64,000 nt of DNA from Leptospira inadai serovar Lyme str. 10 (GCF_000243675.2 NZ_AHMM02000017.1:372001-436000), one strand, 5' to 3'; shown: positions 1 through 9,351, counted from the stretch's first letter. Numbers and translations are program-made. The notes: generated from the letters alone by a model not told the origin.

Positions 1-1
1 T

Positions 2-238
2 ATCCGCCGAAGTATTTCATTCGGAAATTTCATGGACCAGAATTGTTTCTGGCGTACAAAAATGGAAGAATCACTTTATTTAATTTCCTATTTAAGCGAT
101 TCCGGCGAGGAAATCCGGCCGATCGGTTACAATTTATTCGATTTTAAAAATGCGATTCTTGAAATTGAAAAACTATGCTCCGGAAACGGTAAGCTCGACC
201 GTTGCAAATTTCATTTAAATGAAATAAAATATAAATAA
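2..238 (+). CDS. Partial hypothetical protein, 3' end only
   Basis: The reading frame is open from base 2 of the window, so the ATG at 32 is probably internal and the gene begins outside. The visible 79 residues are hydrophilic, with a Cys near the C-terminus (KLCSGNG, DRCKFH). I do not recognise the family and no domain can be assigned. The stop at 236-238 is followed by a very AT-rich gap. It could be a small complete protein starting at 32, but no convincing Shine-Dalgarno precedes that ATG. Confidence 0.4.
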   Translation: MRRSISFGNFMDQNCFWRTKMEESLYLISYLSDSGEEIRPIGYNLFDFKNAILEIEKLCSGNGKLDRCKFHLNEIKYK

Positions 239-416
239 TTAAAAAGAAAAAAATAAATAATATATTCTGTATTTTATAAATTATAAATATATTATTCACT
301 TAATAATAATAGTTAAATAGCTTTTTGAATTTTGCCAAAGACCGGCTATTCAATGGCGGTTCGATTTCCGACTTAAGACGCTTTTACCTCCATCACTCTC
401 TATGCTGGAGTTAGTA
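239..416. other. AT-rich intergenic stretch
   Basis: This stretch is dominated by A/T runs up to about position 310, with no coding frame I can support. It probably holds the promoter of the broken TPR gene that follows, but no clear -35/-10 pair stands out. Confidence 0.4.
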
Positions 417-983
417 ATGAAGCTTGCAAAAACGATTTTTTACTTATTTCTAATCACTTTTTCCGTAAACGTTCCGATAATGAGGATCCTGTGATTCAAA
501 AAGTGTGGGAATCGAACTTCTCTCTTCGGAGCCGGAAAAGGCTCTACGTAAATTCTTGGCGACCCAAGAATGAATTCCTGATTTTCTGACAAACGCAGGC
601 CTCACCTACCGTAGCTTATCCAAGAATAAAGAAGCTCTTGAAAAATTTGCCGAGGCGATCGAAATCGATCGCAATATTCCCAAACTTACTTCAACCAAGG
701 CATAGAAAAGTTAGGAAACCACGAAAGAGCGATGGAGAGTTATAAGAAAGCCATACAAATCGCCCCCGATACTCCCGAAATCGTTTACCGCCTCCCGCCC
801 GCTTATGAGAACTCCGGGAATAAAAAACTGGCACTCAAGAATTACATTCATTTCATAGAAATCGCTTATACGTCCATCGAAACGGACGTCAGCGACGCCA
901 AAGAGCGAATTCGAAGACTTAGCAACGAAGAAAAAAATTCACAAAAAGGAAACGATCATCCGAAGAATACTTCGATCCGATAA
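417..983 (+). pseudogene. Frameshifted TPR-repeat exported protein
   Basis: An ATG at 417 opens a signal-peptide-like start (MKLAKTIFYLFLITFSV) that stops after 25 codons. Further on, one frame encodes a TPR helix pair ending EAIEIDRNIP and then hits a TAG. The next frame continues the same repeat (YFNQGIEKLGNHERAMESYK, then KKAIQIAPDTPEI). Joining the two frames near position 687 restores a continuous TPR with the canonical spacing, so a single-base deletion is the simplest explanation there. At least one more lesion is needed to connect the signal peptide. TPR proteins are protein-protein scaffolds; this copy is unlikely to be made intact. A sequencing error could mimic one shift but not all of them. 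Confidence 0.7.
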
Positions 984-1209
984 CCCTGCTGATACTTCGA
1001 CTATTTAGATTTCCGTTATCATTACAATCTATCTACTGATTGCCAACAACCTTCCGTTCTTTTCCCCAACGAGCTAACCGCCCTTCAGGCTTGCTTTTGC
1101 ATGATCGAAAGTTGAACGAAGTTCGTTCGGTTTAAATAAATTTCGTAAAACGCAACAAAATTATTGCATTTTTACGAGCAGTTGTTATTATGCAACCAAG
1201 AGGTAGCAT

Positions 1210-1668
1210 ATGGAAAATCGTATAGAAAAAAGGATCGAACTGGACGCCCCGGTTTCAAGGGTATGGCAAGCTTTAACGAATCATAAACAATTCGGAGAAT
1301 GGTTTCGGGCAAAATTCGAAACACAGTTCATACCGGGTCAAGCCGTTCAAGCTCGCATGACCTGGCCGGGTTATGAGGATTTTACATTCGAGATTACCGT
1401 AAAAAAAATGGAACCCGAACGGCTCTTCTCTTTTACCTGGCATCCTTATGCAGTCGATATGAAGATGGATTACTCGAAAGAGGAACCGACACTTGTCGAA
1501 TTTCTACTTGAAAAAACCGATAAGGGAACTTTGCTGACTGTCATCGAGTCCGGATTCGAAAAAATTCCCGAGAACCGCCGTGCCGAAGCGTTCCGTATGA
1601 ATGACGGCGGTTGGAGTTCTCAAATGAAGAATATAAATGAGTATCTCACAGTCCATTCGCAAAGGTGA
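1210..1668 (+). CDS. SRPBCC/AHSA1-type polyketide cyclase-like protein
   Basis: This is a 152-residue START/SRPBCC-fold protein of the AHSA1 group. The opening is typical of the family (EKRIELDAPVSRVWQALTN, then EWF), with the core motif LFSFTWHP in the middle and a C-terminal helix GGWSSQMKNINEYL. Such proteins bind hydrophobic ligands; the substrate is unknown. A Shine-Dalgarno AGAGG lies seven bases before the ATG. Its 3' end overlaps the ArsR-type gene by 32 bases, an arrangement often seen for ArsR/AHSA1 pairs, so the two are probably translationally coupled and the regulator probably controls both. Confidence 0.85.
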   Translation: MENRIEKRIELDAPVSRVWQALTNHKQFGEWFRAKFETQFIPGQAVQARMTWPGYEDFTFEITVKKMEPERLFSFTWHPYAVDMKMDYSKEEPTLVEFLLEKTDKGTLLTVIESGFEKIPENRRAEAFRMNDGGWSSQMKNINEYLTVHSQR

Positions 1669-1990
1669 GAAAGCCAGGCTGCATGGTTATGCGACCTTAT
1701 TTGCCGCGCTAGGCGACGAGACAAGACTGTCCATAGTTGCAAAGCTTTCGAAAGGACAGCCCCGATCCATTTCGCAATTAACGGAAGGATCGAAGCTGTC
1801 CCGACAGGCAGTGACGAAACATCTTAAGGTATTGGAGAACGTGGGAATCGTGCAAAGCATGTATTCCGGCCGTGAGAATCTTTTTGAACTGGATCCGAGG
1901 CCTTTTAAAGACATTCGGGAATATTTAGGTTTTGTATCGGAGCAATGGGATCAAGCTCTTTCCAGATTAAAATCCTTCGTAGATAATTAA
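1637..1990 (+). CDS. ArsR-family winged-helix transcriptional regulator
   Basis: The product is 117 residues with a clear winged helix: LFAALGDETRLSIVAKL, then SISQLTEGSKLSRQAVTKHL as the helix-turn-helix, then VLENVGIVQSMYSGREN as the wing. There are no cysteines, so it is not a classical metal sensor. It belongs to the ArsR subgroup that pairs with AHSA1/SRPBCC proteins. The gene begins inside the preceding gene and is presumably co-transcribed with it. A role in autoregulation is inference from the family. Confidence 0.9.
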   Translation: MSISQSIRKGEKARLHGYATLFAALGDETRLSIVAKLSKGQPRSISQLTEGSKLSRQAVTKHLKVLENVGIVQSMYSGRENLFELDPRPFKDIREYLGFVSEQWDQALSRLKSFVDN

Positions 1991-2010
1991 GAAATTCTAA
2001 ATCGTTTTAT

Positions 2011-2039
2011 CCGATAATAAGGGGGTTCCGCCTTATCGG
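2011..2039. terminator. Hairpin between convergent genes
   Basis: The arms CCGATAA and TTATCGG (7 bp) enclose a G/C-rich loop. The hairpin lies between the ArsR stop (1990) and the stop of the convergent minus-strand gene (2060), so it could serve both directions. No long T-run follows on the plus strand. Confidence 0.5.
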
Positions 2040-2059
2040 AATTGAAAAATGCGAAGCCT

Positions 2060-2611
2060 TCATTGAATCTTAATCGTAATATCGGTCGGATAAATAAGAG
2101 ATAATGAATATGGAAAATAGAGTTCCAGTTCGAAAAGATAATTATTTGTAAATCCCCCGTTCACAGAACATGAAATGCTATTCGAACTAGCGCTGCAGGA
2201 GGCAAGCGCTCCCGAGGCGATATTATTCGAACGCTCGCTAGAACATACGGCAGGAGGAAAATAGACGGAAGCGCTTCCAAAACTTGCGTTTAGATTAGTA
2301 TTAGTGGACGAAATCTTATAGCTTTGTCCGGCCGATATCGTACCTGCCGCATAACCCACAAATGAATCCCCCCAATACGGAGACGGATGCCTAATATTAT
2401 CTGGTACTAATGGTAAATTCTGATAGGATGTTGTTAGCTGAACTATATTGAAGCTATTGCAAGGAGCCGGTTGGGTTATTAGCAGGTAAATTGCGGCAAA
2501 CATAAATTGATTTTGCACATCATCAACGTTGTCATTAGTGTAAGATCCTTCCCCACAATCGAAAAGTTGAATCGAAAGACCGAAAATGAGAACAAAATCA
2601 ATATTTTTCAC
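2060..2611 (-). CDS. Hypothetical lipoprotein
   Basis: This encodes a small exported protein of unknown function. I chose the GTG at 2609-2611 because it gives a compact signal peptide (MKNIDFVLIFGLSIQLFDCG) with a spirochaete-like lipobox ending in Cys; a TTG at 2644 would add 11 residues. The mature part has paired-Cys segments (AVCSSERSN, LASCSASSNSISCSVNG) and a Ser/Asn-rich C-terminal half. That composition suggests a disulfide-stabilised surface or periplasmic beta protein. I do not recognise the family. Confidence 0.55.
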   Translation of the reverse strand: MKNIDFVLIFGLSIQLFDCGEGSYTNDNVDDVQNQFMFAAIYLLITQPAPCNSFNIVQLTTSYQNLPLVPDNIRHPSPYWGDSFVGYAAGTISAGQSYKISSTNTNLNASFGSASVYFPPAVCSSERSNNIASGALASCSASSNSISCSVNGGFTNNYLFELELYFPYSLSLIYPTDITIKIQ

Positions 2612-3067
2612 CGGGAATAACCTAAAAGCAAACTTTCTGATCAAATCGAATTAACGTCACAAAATTTTAATTTCCTTCGACCCGCTAAAATCTCCGATCG
2701 ATCCGAGACCGAATTCGAAAAATTCTATAAACCGGAAGCAGTATATTGCTTTCTCGATCTATTAAAGTAATTTGTCTTCGGCGTCTTATTATACGCAAAA
2801 TCACGATAAACTCATGCATTTTTCTTACCGTCGATCATGGAAATCCCTTGTCGTAAATTTTTTCGGTCGGTCGTATTGATCCGCAAAAGTCACGTCTTTC
2901 GAAATTCTCTGAATTATATTCGAACGAATGTCGGTTAATAAGCCTATAGACCGAATGGATTCGTTTCAAAAAAATAAGGCAAAACCCTCTTGACATCGGG
3001 AAATCAAGGAAGTTAAGATTTCGAAATTGATAATCGAAGCTAGAAAATATACTTTATCGGTGCAAAA
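2612..3067. other. Intergenic region upstream of arsM
   Basis: About 450 bp lie between divergently transcribed genes. I see no coding frame. TCTTGACATC near 2990 could be a -35 element for arsM, although no strong -10 is evident. Confidence 0.35.
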
Positions 3068-4123
3068 ATGACAACGAAACCCGAATTTGAAACGTTAGAG
3101 TCAGTCCAAAATTACTACGGTAAAGTTCTGCAATCAAATAAGGACCTAAAAACCTCTGCGTGCTGCAATGCCGAATCGCTTTCCCCCTCGCATCTCCCGA
3201 TTTTAAGTAAAATTCATCCCGAAGTTAAAGACAAATTTTACGGATGCGGATCGCCTTTCCCACCCGCGCTCTCCGGCAGGACTGTGCTGGATTTAGGATG
3301 CGGGTCCGGTCGCGACGTATTTCTCTTATCAAAGCTCGTGGGAGAAGACGGATTTGTTATCGGAGTCGACATGACCGAGGAACAGCTTAGAGTAGCGCGC
3401 TCCCATCAGGATTATCATAAAAACCAATTCGGGTACGAAACTTCTAATGTCTCTTTTATGAAGGGTTATATCGAAGATTTAAGATCTCTCGGAATCGAAG
3501 ATAATTCCGTCGATCTCGTCGTTTCTAACTGCGTCATGAACCTCTCGCCTAATAAAGCCTCGGTATTTTCGGAAATCTTTCGGGTTCTAAGACCAGGCGG
3601 GGAATTATATTTTAGCGACGTGTTTGCCGATCGAAGAATTCCGGAAGAACTCAAAGAGGACCCTATTTTATTGGGGGAATGTTTGGGAGGAGCTTTGTAT
3701 ACGGAGGATTTTCGTAGGCTTTTTTACCAATTGGGAATCGAAGACTTTCGAATCGTTTCGCAATCCAAAATAAATTTAAAAAATCATGAAATAGAAGCGA
3801 AAATCGGAAATATAAATTTTACGTCCATTACCTATCGCGCCTTTAAAATTCCCTTAGAAGACCGTTGCGAAGATTACGGACAAGTCGCGGTCTATCGAGG
3901 TAATATCGAAGATTCCCCGCTTAGATTTATATTGGATGATCACCATATTTTCGAAACCGATAAACCGATGTTGGTTTGCGGAAACACTGCGGATATGCTT
4001 TCCAAAACTTGTTATAGCGATTACTTTCGAATTATAGGAGATAAGGCTAAACATTTCGGTCTTTTTGACTGCGGACCTTCTTCGGTCGGAGGACAAATAT
4101 CGCAATCGGGAGCCTGCTGCTGA
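3068..4123 (+). CDS. arsM: Arsenite S-adenosylmethionine methyltransferase
   Basis: The 351-residue enzyme methylates As(III) using SAM, a detoxification route. The SAM-binding motif is VLDLGCGSGRDVFLLSKL (residues 73-90), with D101 following (GVDM). The conserved As-binding cysteines are visible: a CC pair at 32-33, C60 in FYGCGSP, C155 in SNCVMNLS and C205 in GECLGG. The region VLRPGGELYFSDVFADRR is typical of the family. The C-terminal ArsM domain ends SGACC, a further potential thiol site. The gene stands alone here, and the upstream ArsR lacks metal-binding cysteines and is over 1 kb away, so arsenic regulation by it is doubtful. Confidence 0.92.
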   Translation: MTTKPEFETLESVQNYYGKVLQSNKDLKTSACCNAESLSPSHLPILSKIHPEVKDKFYGCGSPFPPALSGRTVLDLGCGSGRDVFLLSKLVGEDGFVIGVDMTEEQLRVARSHQDYHKNQFGYETSNVSFMKGYIEDLRSLGIEDNSVDLVVSNCVMNLSPNKASVFSEIFRVLRPGGELYFSDVFADRRIPEELKEDPILLGECLGGALYTEDFRRLFYQLGIEDFRIVSQSKINLKNHEIEAKIGNINFTSITYRAFKIPLEDRCEDYGQVAVYRGNIEDSPLRFILDDHHIFETDKPMLVCGNTADMLSKTCYSDYFRIIGDKAKHFGLFDCGPSSVGGQISQSGACC

Positions 4124-4422
4124 AACTCCATAGACGAAGTTGAAACACGTAGAACCGATTTGATACCGGAGGATAAGGGAATAACAAGCCTCCAGCCTAA
4201 GCGATTAAACTTGCTCCGAAAATATATCTTATAAATTTAATATACTCAAGCTTTCTTCTATCGCTCCGGGTAATAACCTCGCCTCGCGTTTTTCCGTTTA
4301 CCAACGGATATTTTAAGTTTTCTCGGCTCTTCTACTTTTCGCTTTTTTGGAACCCGGTTTTTCTTCTAAGCGAAAATTTCGGTCGTCTCGAGTAAATCGT
4401 ATTTCTAAACCCTGCAAATGAT
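4124..4422. other. Convergent intergenic gap
   Basis: About 300 bp separate the stops of arsM and the SBBP-repeat gene. I see no coding frame and no clean terminator hairpin. Confidence 0.3.
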
Positions 4423-5805
4423 TTAATTTTTTACAATGTACATGCTTTGTGTTCCGACAGCTATTTGGCCGTTGAGATTTCCCGGCGTATAGCCGACTTT
4501 ATATATATTATCATAATAATCCGAAGTGACTCCCGTCGCAGTCGTGGAAAATCCGCTTACACCCGTCTGCTGAGTGGACTGTTTAACGCCGTTCGAGTCG
4601 AATTTTGTGAGGTAAAAATCTTGAGTTCCGGTCAAGGTATTCCCGTCCAAATTACCGCTCGTATTACCCGTGACAAACACGTTATTAAGCGAATCGAATG
4701 TTATACCTAGCCCGTACGTGGATGCACCTGCGGCTCCCAAGAGGCGAGTCCACTGTTTTACTCCTCTATTATCGTACTTCACGATAAATAAACTGAAAGT
4801 TCCCATTAACGTTTGTCCGTCTAGATTTCCGTTCGTATTTCCGGTGGCATAAATATTCCCGGCCATATCGGTCGTGATACCATTTCCGATTTCAGAACCG
4901 CCAGCAACTCCCAATTGCGTTGTCCATTGCTTATTACCGTTCGAATCGTATTTTACTACGATTAAATCCTGACCGCCAGCAAGCGTGTTCCCATCCAAAT
5001 TGCCGGTAGTATATCCGGTTAGATACGCGGAGTTGGAAGAATCGAGAGTGATCGCATCAACTTGCGTGTGACCCGATACGACTCCCAAAGTACGAGTCCC
5101 TTGTTTGTTGCCGTTCGAATCATACTTCGTCAAGAATAAATCGTAAAGACCGATCAGAACGTTCCCATCCAAGTTTCCATTCGTATAACCTGCGATGTAA
5201 ATATTATTCAAAGAATCTAAAGCGATTCCTTGTCCAAACGCACTGCCTCCGGTCGGCCCTAATAGGCGAGTCCAAATTCTATTACCGTTAGAATCATACT
5301 TTGAAACGAAAAAATCCGACGTTCCTGTAAACGGCTGCCCATCAATACTAACGGTAGTACTACCAAGGATATAAATATTTCCGAATGTATCAGACGTAAT
5401 TCCGTTCGAACCCAATGTCCCGGCGGCTCCCAAAGTCTTGGTCCAAAGTTTATTTCCGTCCGTATCATATTTAGTCAAAAAAACATCTTGGGACCCGATC
5501 AGCGTATTTCCGTCCAAATTTCCGTTCGTAAATCCTGTGACATACACATTGCCCGAAACATCCGCTGTAACTCCCGACGCCTGCGTTGTAGCTGCGGATG
5601 CTCCTAAAAGACGAGTCCAGGAAGCGGTCGGCAACGGGCGTTTAAGGTACCCGCAAAAGGAAGCTCCTTTTCGGGACTTCAAGCCTTGGATAAAGGAAGC
5701 CTCAAAAAGATTGGAATCGTCGCATAGTGATAACTCCGTCTTTAAGCAGGCGAATTGAAATAGTAGGCTGAAACAAATAAAAGTCGGAAATAAAAAAATT
5801 CTCAT
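4423..5805 (-). CDS. SBBP-repeat beta-propeller lipoprotein
   Basis: I place the start at the internal ATG giving MRIFLFPTFICFSLLFQFAC, a lipoprotein signal with a Cys lipobox; an upstream ATG at 5859 would add 18 residues. The mature protein consists of about seven repeats of roughly 52 residues. Each has a WTRLLG strand, GITxDxxxNIYVTG, then NGNLDGNTLxG and DxFLxKYDSNGNKxW, which is the SBBP repeat signature and forms a beta-propeller. It is probably anchored in the outer membrane. The ligand is unknown. Repeat units are similar enough at the DNA level that slippage or recombination could change copy number. Confidence 0.88.
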   Translation of the reverse strand: MRIFLFPTFICFSLLFQFACLKTELSLCDDSNLFEASFIQGLKSRKGASFCGYLKRPLPTASWTRLLGASAATTQASGVTADVSGNVYVTGFTNGNLDGNTLIGSQDVFLTKYDTDGNKLWTKTLGAAGTLGSNGITSDTFGNIYILGSTTVSIDGQPFTGTSDFFVSKYDSNGNRIWTRLLGPTGGSAFGQGIALDSLNNIYIAGYTNGNLDGNVLIGLYDLFLTKYDSNGNKQGTRTLGVVSGHTQVDAITLDSSNSAYLTGYTTGNLDGNTLAGGQDLIVVKYDSNGNKQWTTQLGVAGGSEIGNGITTDMAGNIYATGNTNGNLDGQTLMGTFSLFIVKYDNRGVKQWTRLLGAAGASTYGLGITFDSLNNVFVTGNTSGNLDGNTLTGTQDFYLTKFDSNGVKQSTQQTGVSGFSTTATGVTSDYYDNIYKVGYTPGNLNGQIAVGTQSMYIVKN

Positions 5806-6025
5806 GGTTCTCGGAAAGTAACTGTACACTTTCTTTCCAATTAGACCATTATGCAACATATTTTCAAAAACAGAGCCTAGTTTTAAATTCCGTTTTTAGG
5901 GGCGAAGCCGTAAACCGGGGATTTTTCAACAATTCGCTTCTAATGCAAGTTTTGCTTAGGCTGCTAAAAATCGGACATATTTGAAATTTCTAAAGTTCAG
6001 TTAGAATCTTCCGCTAGTCTTACTT

Positions 6026-6049
6026 ACGTAAAAGCAGTGCCTTTTACGT
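6026..6049. promoter_or_regulatory. Inverted repeat upstream of the AraC gene
   Basis: The perfect 9-bp arms ACGTAAAAG and CTTTTACGT surround a 6-base loop, about 140 bp before the AraC start. It lies in a 384-bp gap between divergent genes and may be an operator. No other gene is visible in the gap. Confidence 0.4.
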
Positions 6050-6189
6050 TTTACGGCACATTGTTCCACTAAAAGTAAAACGCGTTGACGTACAAAAATT
6101 AGAAAGGTTAAAATTTCAAAGTCCAAGATGTAAAGCGAATTCTACTCTACCTTCAGTTCGCGTAATAGAAGTCGGGCATTATCCTATCG

Positions 6190-7029
6190 ATGAATAAAAT
6201 TTTGACGCCGGAAGAATACTATATTCTGAATAGATCCGCATTTCAACGCGATGTACGGACCGTGAATTCCAACGCCTGCGTATCGCCTTATTTAAAGGTG
6301 CAGGAGGATAAATTTTTACTCGTAGGGCAAACCGACGTTTCGGTCGACTGGAGCATAAAGTATTCTTCAACGAATACGTTCGCAATTAAGCTCGGTCCCG
6401 GATTTATATTTAAATACTTAAAAATTCCGGCGGACGCCTTCACCAATACGGTCGTCGATCTTAAGGAAATTTTATCGAGAGAAAAATTTGCATACGTGCG
6501 AGAATTAACCGGATCTTATAGTACCGCAGACGAGAAGGTATTACAGATTTTGAATTTTCTTAAGAAAGTAGACGTCGAAAAGAATGCCATTTTATCCGAA
6601 TTCATCGCTCATAGAATAATGGAGAAGTCCGATCTACAATTGGAAAAATTGGCTTTAGAAATCGGTTATTCTTCAAGGCAAATTCGTCGATTGGTATTAT
6701 CGTATACAGGGTTTACCCCGCAATTATTGCAGAGGATAACAAAATTCGAAAAATGCAGGAGGTCGCTTCTGTTACAGAATGAAAATCCGATCCTACCGCT
6801 AGTTCAAAAAACGTATGAAAATAAATACAGCGATCAATCGCATATGATACGGGAATTCAAACGGTTCTCAGGAGAAAACCCTTCTTCCTACTTATCAAAA
6901 ATGTCCGAATTGTCCAATACCGAATCCGATGTGTTCGTTAAAATCATCCCAGAACTTAAAGGAGATTCGAATGAATATAATAATCGCGGTATTGGCGATA
7001 AAAGTCGTCGTAATAATTCTTATAGCTAA
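6190..7029 (+). CDS. AraC-family transcriptional regulator
   Basis: This is a 279-residue regulator. The N-terminal ~140 residues resemble the cupin-like sensing half of this group (KLGPGFIFKYLKIPADAF). The C-terminal half carries two helix-turn-helix units: LQLEKLALEIGYSSRQIRRL then FTPQLLQRITKFEKCRRSL, and YSDQSHMIREFKRFSGENPS, the classical AraC second HTH with F-x-GENPSSY. The 3' end overlaps the next gene by 59 bases, so both are expressed together. Ligand unknown. Confidence 0.85.
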   Translation: MNKILTPEEYYILNRSAFQRDVRTVNSNACVSPYLKVQEDKFLLVGQTDVSVDWSIKYSSTNTFAIKLGPGFIFKYLKIPADAFTNTVVDLKEILSREKFAYVRELTGSYSTADEKVLQILNFLKKVDVEKNAILSEFIAHRIMEKSDLQLEKLALEIGYSSRQIRRLVLSYTGFTPQLLQRITKFEKCRRSLLLQNENPILPLVQKTYENKYSDQSHMIREFKRFSGENPSSYLSKMSELSNTESDVFVKIIPELKGDSNEYNNRGIGDKSRRNNSYS

Positions 7030-7696
7030 CGGCTTAAAGAAAGTGGTTCGCCGATTGTTCATAATGAACTTTTGGTATGAGCTTTCGATGAATTTGACCT
7101 ACTGGAACACCTTAAAGAATTCGTCTATTTTCAATCGGGAGGACATAAGAAAAATAAAAGCGAACTATCAAGCCTTGAAACGACAAAACAAAGAGCGGAT
7201 CGTCGATATTCAGTCGGAATATCATCTTTCCTGGAGCAGTTTAATTCATGCCACATATAACGGATGTATCGAAAAGGGTTTTAGCGCAGAAAGATCAATC
7301 GAGATAACGGAAGATTCGCTTTTTAAAAATATGAAGCCCGACAATATTGCAAAATATATAGTAAATGCTCTAAACAAAGCGACCGACCCGTTCGGATATT
7401 TGGTAAGAGTGTCCAAGAAACAGGAAAGTAATTTTTTCGGCTCCACGTTTTCCTTTTCAAGAACGATCGATGATCCTAATTCCTATCATTTATTAGTACA
7501 CAATTGCTTTTACAATAACTACTTTCGATCACATCAGGTTCCGGAACTCATGAAAATAGCGTGCAAATGGGACTTGATTTCTTGGTCAAAAGGGATTGTT
7601 CCGGAAAAGCATGGGATTACCTTTTCCAGGCCGACTACGTTAGGTCTCGATGATTCCGATTGCCAATTCAACTTTGAGCGAATTCCTAAAAAGTAA
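6971..7696 (+). CDS. L-2-amino-thiazoline-4-carboxylate hydrolase-like protein
   Basis: The start at 6971 is preceded by AAAGGAG at good spacing; a longer frame from 6929 lacks this. The 241-residue product opens with a hydrophobic segment (MNIIIAVLAIKVVVIILIA), an unusual N-terminal anchor. The C-terminal domain has the family hallmarks HNCFYNNYFRSHQVPEL, KIACKWD and GITFSRPTTLGLDDSDC. Characterised relatives open the thiazoline ring in cysteine biosynthesis from ATC, but most homologues have no proven substrate. Translation is coupled to the upstream AraC gene by overlap, suggesting that the regulator and the enzyme form one response unit. Confidence 0.75.
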   Translation: MNIIIAVLAIKVVVIILIANGLKKVVRRLFIMNFWYELSMNLTYWNTLKNSSIFNREDIRKIKANYQALKRQNKERIVDIQSEYHLSWSSLIHATYNGCIEKGFSAERSIEITEDSLFKNMKPDNIAKYIVNALNKATDPFGYLVRVSKKQESNFFGSTFSFSRTIDDPNSYHLLVHNCFYNNYFRSHQVPELMKIACKWDLISWSKGIVPEKHGITFSRPTTLGLDDSDCQFNFERIPKK

Positions 7697-7841
7697 TATT
7701 CTGTTTTACTCGGGTTAAAATCGAAAATAGAATTGTCGCTTAATTCCGAATTCGTTTAATCGATTCGTTATGGCGCATGAGGTCGGCGAGCTACCGAATA
7801 GATCCGGAGATATCGACCGTCATTGAAGAGAAGCCTATGCT

Positions 7842-8126
7842 CTATTTGCTACCGCTGGCGTGCCCGCTACTCGATCCGTTTCTACGAACCGAAGCATTGC
7901 TCGCTCTAGTCGCTCCACCGGGACTATCACAATCGGATTCGCATAGGGCATCCGCGAGATAACAAGTCAAGGCTAGGCGACTTTGCGCATCGACCGAGAC
8001 GGTCGTATCCAGTGCGAAGCAATTTGCGAGTTTTTCACGACAATCTCTCCTGCAATTCGCCGGCACGTCCTGGCAAGATACTAGAAACAGAATAGATATG
8101 AAAAATATAAACCCGCGGATCTTCAT
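7842..8126 (-). CDS. Small Cys-rich lipoprotein
   Basis: I chose the internal ATG at 8124-8126 because it gives MKIRGFIFFISILFLVSCQD, a textbook lipoprotein signal. The mature part is about 77 residues with seven cysteines after the lipidated one (NCRRDC, ANCF, LTCY, LCESDC), then a Ser/Ala-rich tail. This pattern matches small Cys-rich lipoproteins seen in Leptospira; the function is unknown. It is divergent from the SH3b gene. A GTG four codons upstream is an alternative start. Confidence 0.6.
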   Translation of the reverse strand: MKIRGFIFFISILFLVSCQDVPANCRRDCREKLANCFALDTTVSVDAQSRLALTCYLADALCESDCDSPGGATRASNASVRRNGSSSGHASGSK

Positions 8127-8230
8127 CAAAAACACATGATTTCCCGCTCTAAATCCACACGAGGTTCCGTAAAGTAGCTTGGCAATTCCAAACATGTATT
8201 CACCAATGAAAGAACTAGTAGGAGAAAAGA

Positions 8231-9325
8231 GTGATGAAAGATTCTCTCAATTGCCAGCCGAATTTAAGGATTAGTTTTCGTAATTCAGTATCTAAGATCC
8301 TTTTTTTGATATTGGTAGTTCTTTCTAATTCCCCAAATTTAAGCGCCGATTCGACGTATTCCAAGGTCATCGCCGACAGTTGGCTAAATCTTAGAGAAAG
8401 GCCTGAGTTAAATAGTTCCGTAATAATATTTTTACCGAAGGGGATGAGAGTAAAATTATTCGGGCAAAGAGACAAAGCGGAAGTCATTAACGGAAAAATG
8501 GGGAGATGGGCGGAAGTGGAATGGATCGGAAATCGAGGATGGGTTTTTGACGCTTACTTGGAAAAAGTAAATGAAGACGATCGACTTGCCGGCTATTTGC
8601 AATACCTAAAAACCTTAGCAAAAGGAGAACTATCGTCCGTCAAGAAGGCGGAAGAAAAATTCATTTCGACGTTCGACAACAATTCCAAAGATGCGGAAAA
8701 TGCATTTAGATCGTTTACATTTTTTTTAAATTTGCAACGAGAAGAAATCAATTCCAAATTAAGAGAAAAACTGCGCCAAAATTACGGCCTATATAATACG
8801 GAATTAATAAACGAACTCAAATCTTCCGGCTTGACCGTCGAATACTGCGAAGGTGATTCGAATCTAATCGAATACTACGATTACTACACTCGGCTATTGT
8901 CAAAGTATTCATTCGAATTCAAAGAGTATCTATTACTTCTATCTAAAGTCGGCAATCCTTATGCCTGCGACGGAGCGCTCCTTATTTCCCGGGAGGAAAT
9001 GAGGAGGAGAATAAGCTTGATTGAGGAGTTTACGAAAAATCACGAAACGATTCCTGACAAAAGAAATGTCGAGGAAATTCTAAAGGCATATATGAACGAT
9101 TATTCAAACGGATCGGACAATACTCCCGTTTGCGATTTTCGGAACAATACGCTTCTCTCCGAGATTCGAAGTAGTTTTAAAAAATTCCTGAAGGAAAATA
9201 AATCTTCCTCCTACCATCCGTTTATGGAAAAATTATATTCTATGTACGAAAAAAATAACTTCAAGTGCAGCCAGGAGATTAAAAACTATAGTTTTACTTT
9301 TTTTTATCCGAGTGATCGAAAATAG
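8231..9325 (+). CDS. SH3b-domain exported protein
   Basis: The product is 364 residues. After an N-terminal hydrophobic segment (KILFLILVVLSNSPNLSADS) comes one bacterial SH3 domain (ADSWLNLRERPELNSSVI, then GRWAEVEW and GWVFDAYL), a peptidoglycan- or protein-binding module. The remaining 250 residues are helical, charged and not recognised; they hold cysteines at EYCEGD, YACDGA, PVCDF and FKCSQE that could form disulfides in the periplasm. AGGAGAAAAG lies before the start. Confidence 0.75.
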   Translation: MMKDSLNCQPNLRISFRNSVSKILFLILVVLSNSPNLSADSTYSKVIADSWLNLRERPELNSSVIIFLPKGMRVKLFGQRDKAEVINGKMGRWAEVEWIGNRGWVFDAYLEKVNEDDRLAGYLQYLKTLAKGELSSVKKAEEKFISTFDNNSKDAENAFRSFTFFLNLQREEINSKLREKLRQNYGLYNTELINELKSSGLTVEYCEGDSNLIEYYDYYTRLLSKYSFEFKEYLLLLSKVGNPYACDGALLISREEMRRRISLIEEFTKNHETIPDKRNVEEILKAYMNDYSNGSDNTPVCDFRNNTLLSEIRSSFKKFLKENKSSSYHPFMEKLYSMYEKNNFKCSQEIKNYSFTFFYPSDRK

Positions 9326-9327
9326 AA

Positions 9328-9351
9328 GATGGGAAACTTATCCGGCCCATC
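9328..9351 (+). terminator. Possible terminator after the SH3b gene
   Basis: The arms GATGGG and CCCATC (6 bp) lie three bases after the SH3b stop codon. The stem is short and no T-run follows, so this is tentative. Confidence 0.3.

Noticed and set aside
5438..5758. Long plus-strand frame inside the SBBP-repeat gene
   Set aside because: It is an antisense shadow of a repetitive coding sequence; the minus-strand protein has clear signature repeats.
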